From Paroedura picta (lineage: Eukaryota > Chordata > Lepidosauria > Squamata > Gekkonidae): DNA of 64,000 nt. The stretch is from NCBI RefSeq assembly GCF_049243985.1, contig NC_135380.1, positions 16,478,501-16,542,500 of the forward strand, written 5' to 3'. Under the pieces are notes generated by a model, which was not told the DNA's origin, searched no databases, and saw only the letters and a list, made by a program, of their open reading frames with translations. The position numbers and the translations under genes were made by a program. Below, piece after piece: positions 62,663-64,000 of this stretch (positions are counted from its first letter, which is position 1; every line of letters begins with the position of its first letter).

Positions 62663-63617
62663 GTCAAGAGAATCCCTGCACTTGCCTTCCGTGGAGTAAA
62701 AGGAGCATCCGCCAGATGGCAGCAGGAGATAATCCTCCAGCTAAGGTCTCCGCTTCCTCAGGTGCTTATGCCAAAGTTTCCATTGTGCTTTTTTATATCA
62801 GGTTTTTTGACATCTGCAACAGGATACTCAGATTCTGCTCTAGCTGCACGTTAAAGGCCAGCAAAAGTTTCAAGGCATAAGCTTTGGAGAATCACAACTC
62901 CCTTCATCAGACACAAAATTAAACTGTGTCTGATGAAGAGATTTTTCAATCTCAAAAATTTTAAATCCTGAAACTCTTGTTGGTCTCCAAGGTACTGCTG
63001 GACTCAAATCGAATGTTTTTTTTAATTAATTGATAGGCATACAGGCAAATGGACTTAGAATTGCATTTCAGCCTGCCCTGATGTTTTTGTGATCTTGTTT
63101 AGATCACTGCCACTTAGAACTGGCTTCCCTGCACCCTTTTGGGATTGGATTATTGAAATACTTTATCCTTGCTTCCATGAGCAGCCTTACCCGGGGATGA
63201 CCATATGGGATTCCTCATCCCCTCCTGTGATATTGACCTCTACCAAAAAGCCTCTTTCTTCCTGGTGGTGAACCGGCTAAGGATGGGGGAAAGCCTTTTC
63301 TGTTCCTCCAATACTCATTTCCTTCGTTTACCACACCCCAAGGGCAGGAGGAAGCCTTGTCAATTTCATGGAGGACACACAGTCTACTTTAAAAAATACA
63401 CTTTAAATGCTATGTGCCTTGCCCTTGGGTGTTAATTTCAAATAAAAAACAGATGAAATTGATAAGACTTTCCTCTCATCTTGACCATTTCACCTGAGGC
63501 TGGAAGCTTGCGGGTGACAGAAAGGCGGGGTCGGAAATGCAGAAGGAGAGGTTGCAAACTAACTGTCTCCAGTGATATCATGGTGGGATTCTAATACGGG
63601 GAATTTAATTTGAGTTT

Positions 63618-63745
63618 TTGCTGTCAAGTTGCGGTCAAATTACAGGGGGCCCACAAGGTTTTAAGGCAAGATACGTTCAGAAGCGGTTTCCTCTGTGGTC
63701 TCCCATTCAAGCACTAACCAGGGCCAAAAATTGGGCTCTTTCGGT
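63618..63745 (-). mobile_element. 5S-rRNA-derived SINE, partial
   Basis: Contains gttttaaggcaagatacgtt and gtctcccattcaagcactaa with ccagggcc, the inverse of a 5S-like head. Confidence 0.65.
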
Positions 63746-64000
63746 GTTAAGAAATATGGGAATATTCTCCTGCATCAGCTGGGGGGGGGGAGCATATTTA
63801 AAGTAAACATGAATATGAACAGCAGTAATGAACATTAACTAGAGTACGGGAGTGGCCAGTACAGTGCTTGAAAATGCCCCTGAGGTTTAGGGTTGTCCTG
63901 TCCCTTTGACAGAGGTTTAATATGTGGAAATGGGCAACTCAGACTTTTGCAGGTAAATAACAATCTGGCAAATAACATGCCATTAATCCTGTTTTAAAGA

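Larger units (their letters stand above)
58779..64000. other. Region right of NPM2 exon 1
   Basis: Holds the SINEs and one MITE listed above. The NPM2 promoter or a non-coding exon is expected near its left end. No other gene was recognised. About 60010-61250 and 62670-63600 look mostly unique or old repeat. Confidence 0.55.

Overview
The window reads as nuclear DNA of a squamate reptile (lizard or snake). Coding sequence is sparse and split into short exons. Interspersed repeats fill much of the rest: Sauria-type and other tRNA-derived SINEs, 5S-rRNA-derived SINEs, RTE/BovB and CR1 LINE tails, hAT-type MITEs with 8-bp target duplications, and a very frequent short element with ends like AGGGTTGCCA. 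The class is inferred from this repeat mix and from the gene sequences; I cannot name the species.

Three host genes can be supported, all on the minus strand. (1) 6570-10216: a prolactin-releasing-peptide receptor, a rhodopsin-class GPCR. It has two coding exons, 350 residues, and looks intact. (2) 38321-47585: GOT1L1, a divergent paralogue of cytosolic aspartate aminotransferase. It has nine coding exons joined by consistent GT-AG splices, 411 residues, and looks intact, but many classical active-site residues are replaced. (3) 53875-58574 and probably further left: NPM2, nucleoplasmin. Five coding exons are clear, covering the pentameric core and an unusual acidic Thr/Gln/Asp-rich tail. The basic C-terminal end is not resolved.

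Layout: 1-6.5 kb is intergenic repeat-rich DNA. 6.6-10.2 kb is the receptor, whose 2.6-kb intron holds direct and tandem repeats. 10.2-38.2 kb is a long gene-poor stretch with many SINEs and MITEs, a roughly 900-bp Harbinger-like element, a broken retroviral pol fossil, and one unassigned exon-like segment near 28.3 kb. 38.2-47.6 kb is GOT1L1. 47.6-53.4 kb is repeat-rich. 53.4-58.6 kb is NPM2. 58.6-64 kb is repeats with no recognised gene.

The genes do not form a pathway. They are neighbours by descent: GOT1L1 and NPM2 both lie on human chromosome 8p, and the receptor family pairs with the RAB11FIP1/RAB11FIP2 paralogous regions. From memory of human gene order, this suggests that the receptor is the second paralogue (often called PRLHR2), which mammals lack, rather than the orthologue of human PRLHR on 10q.
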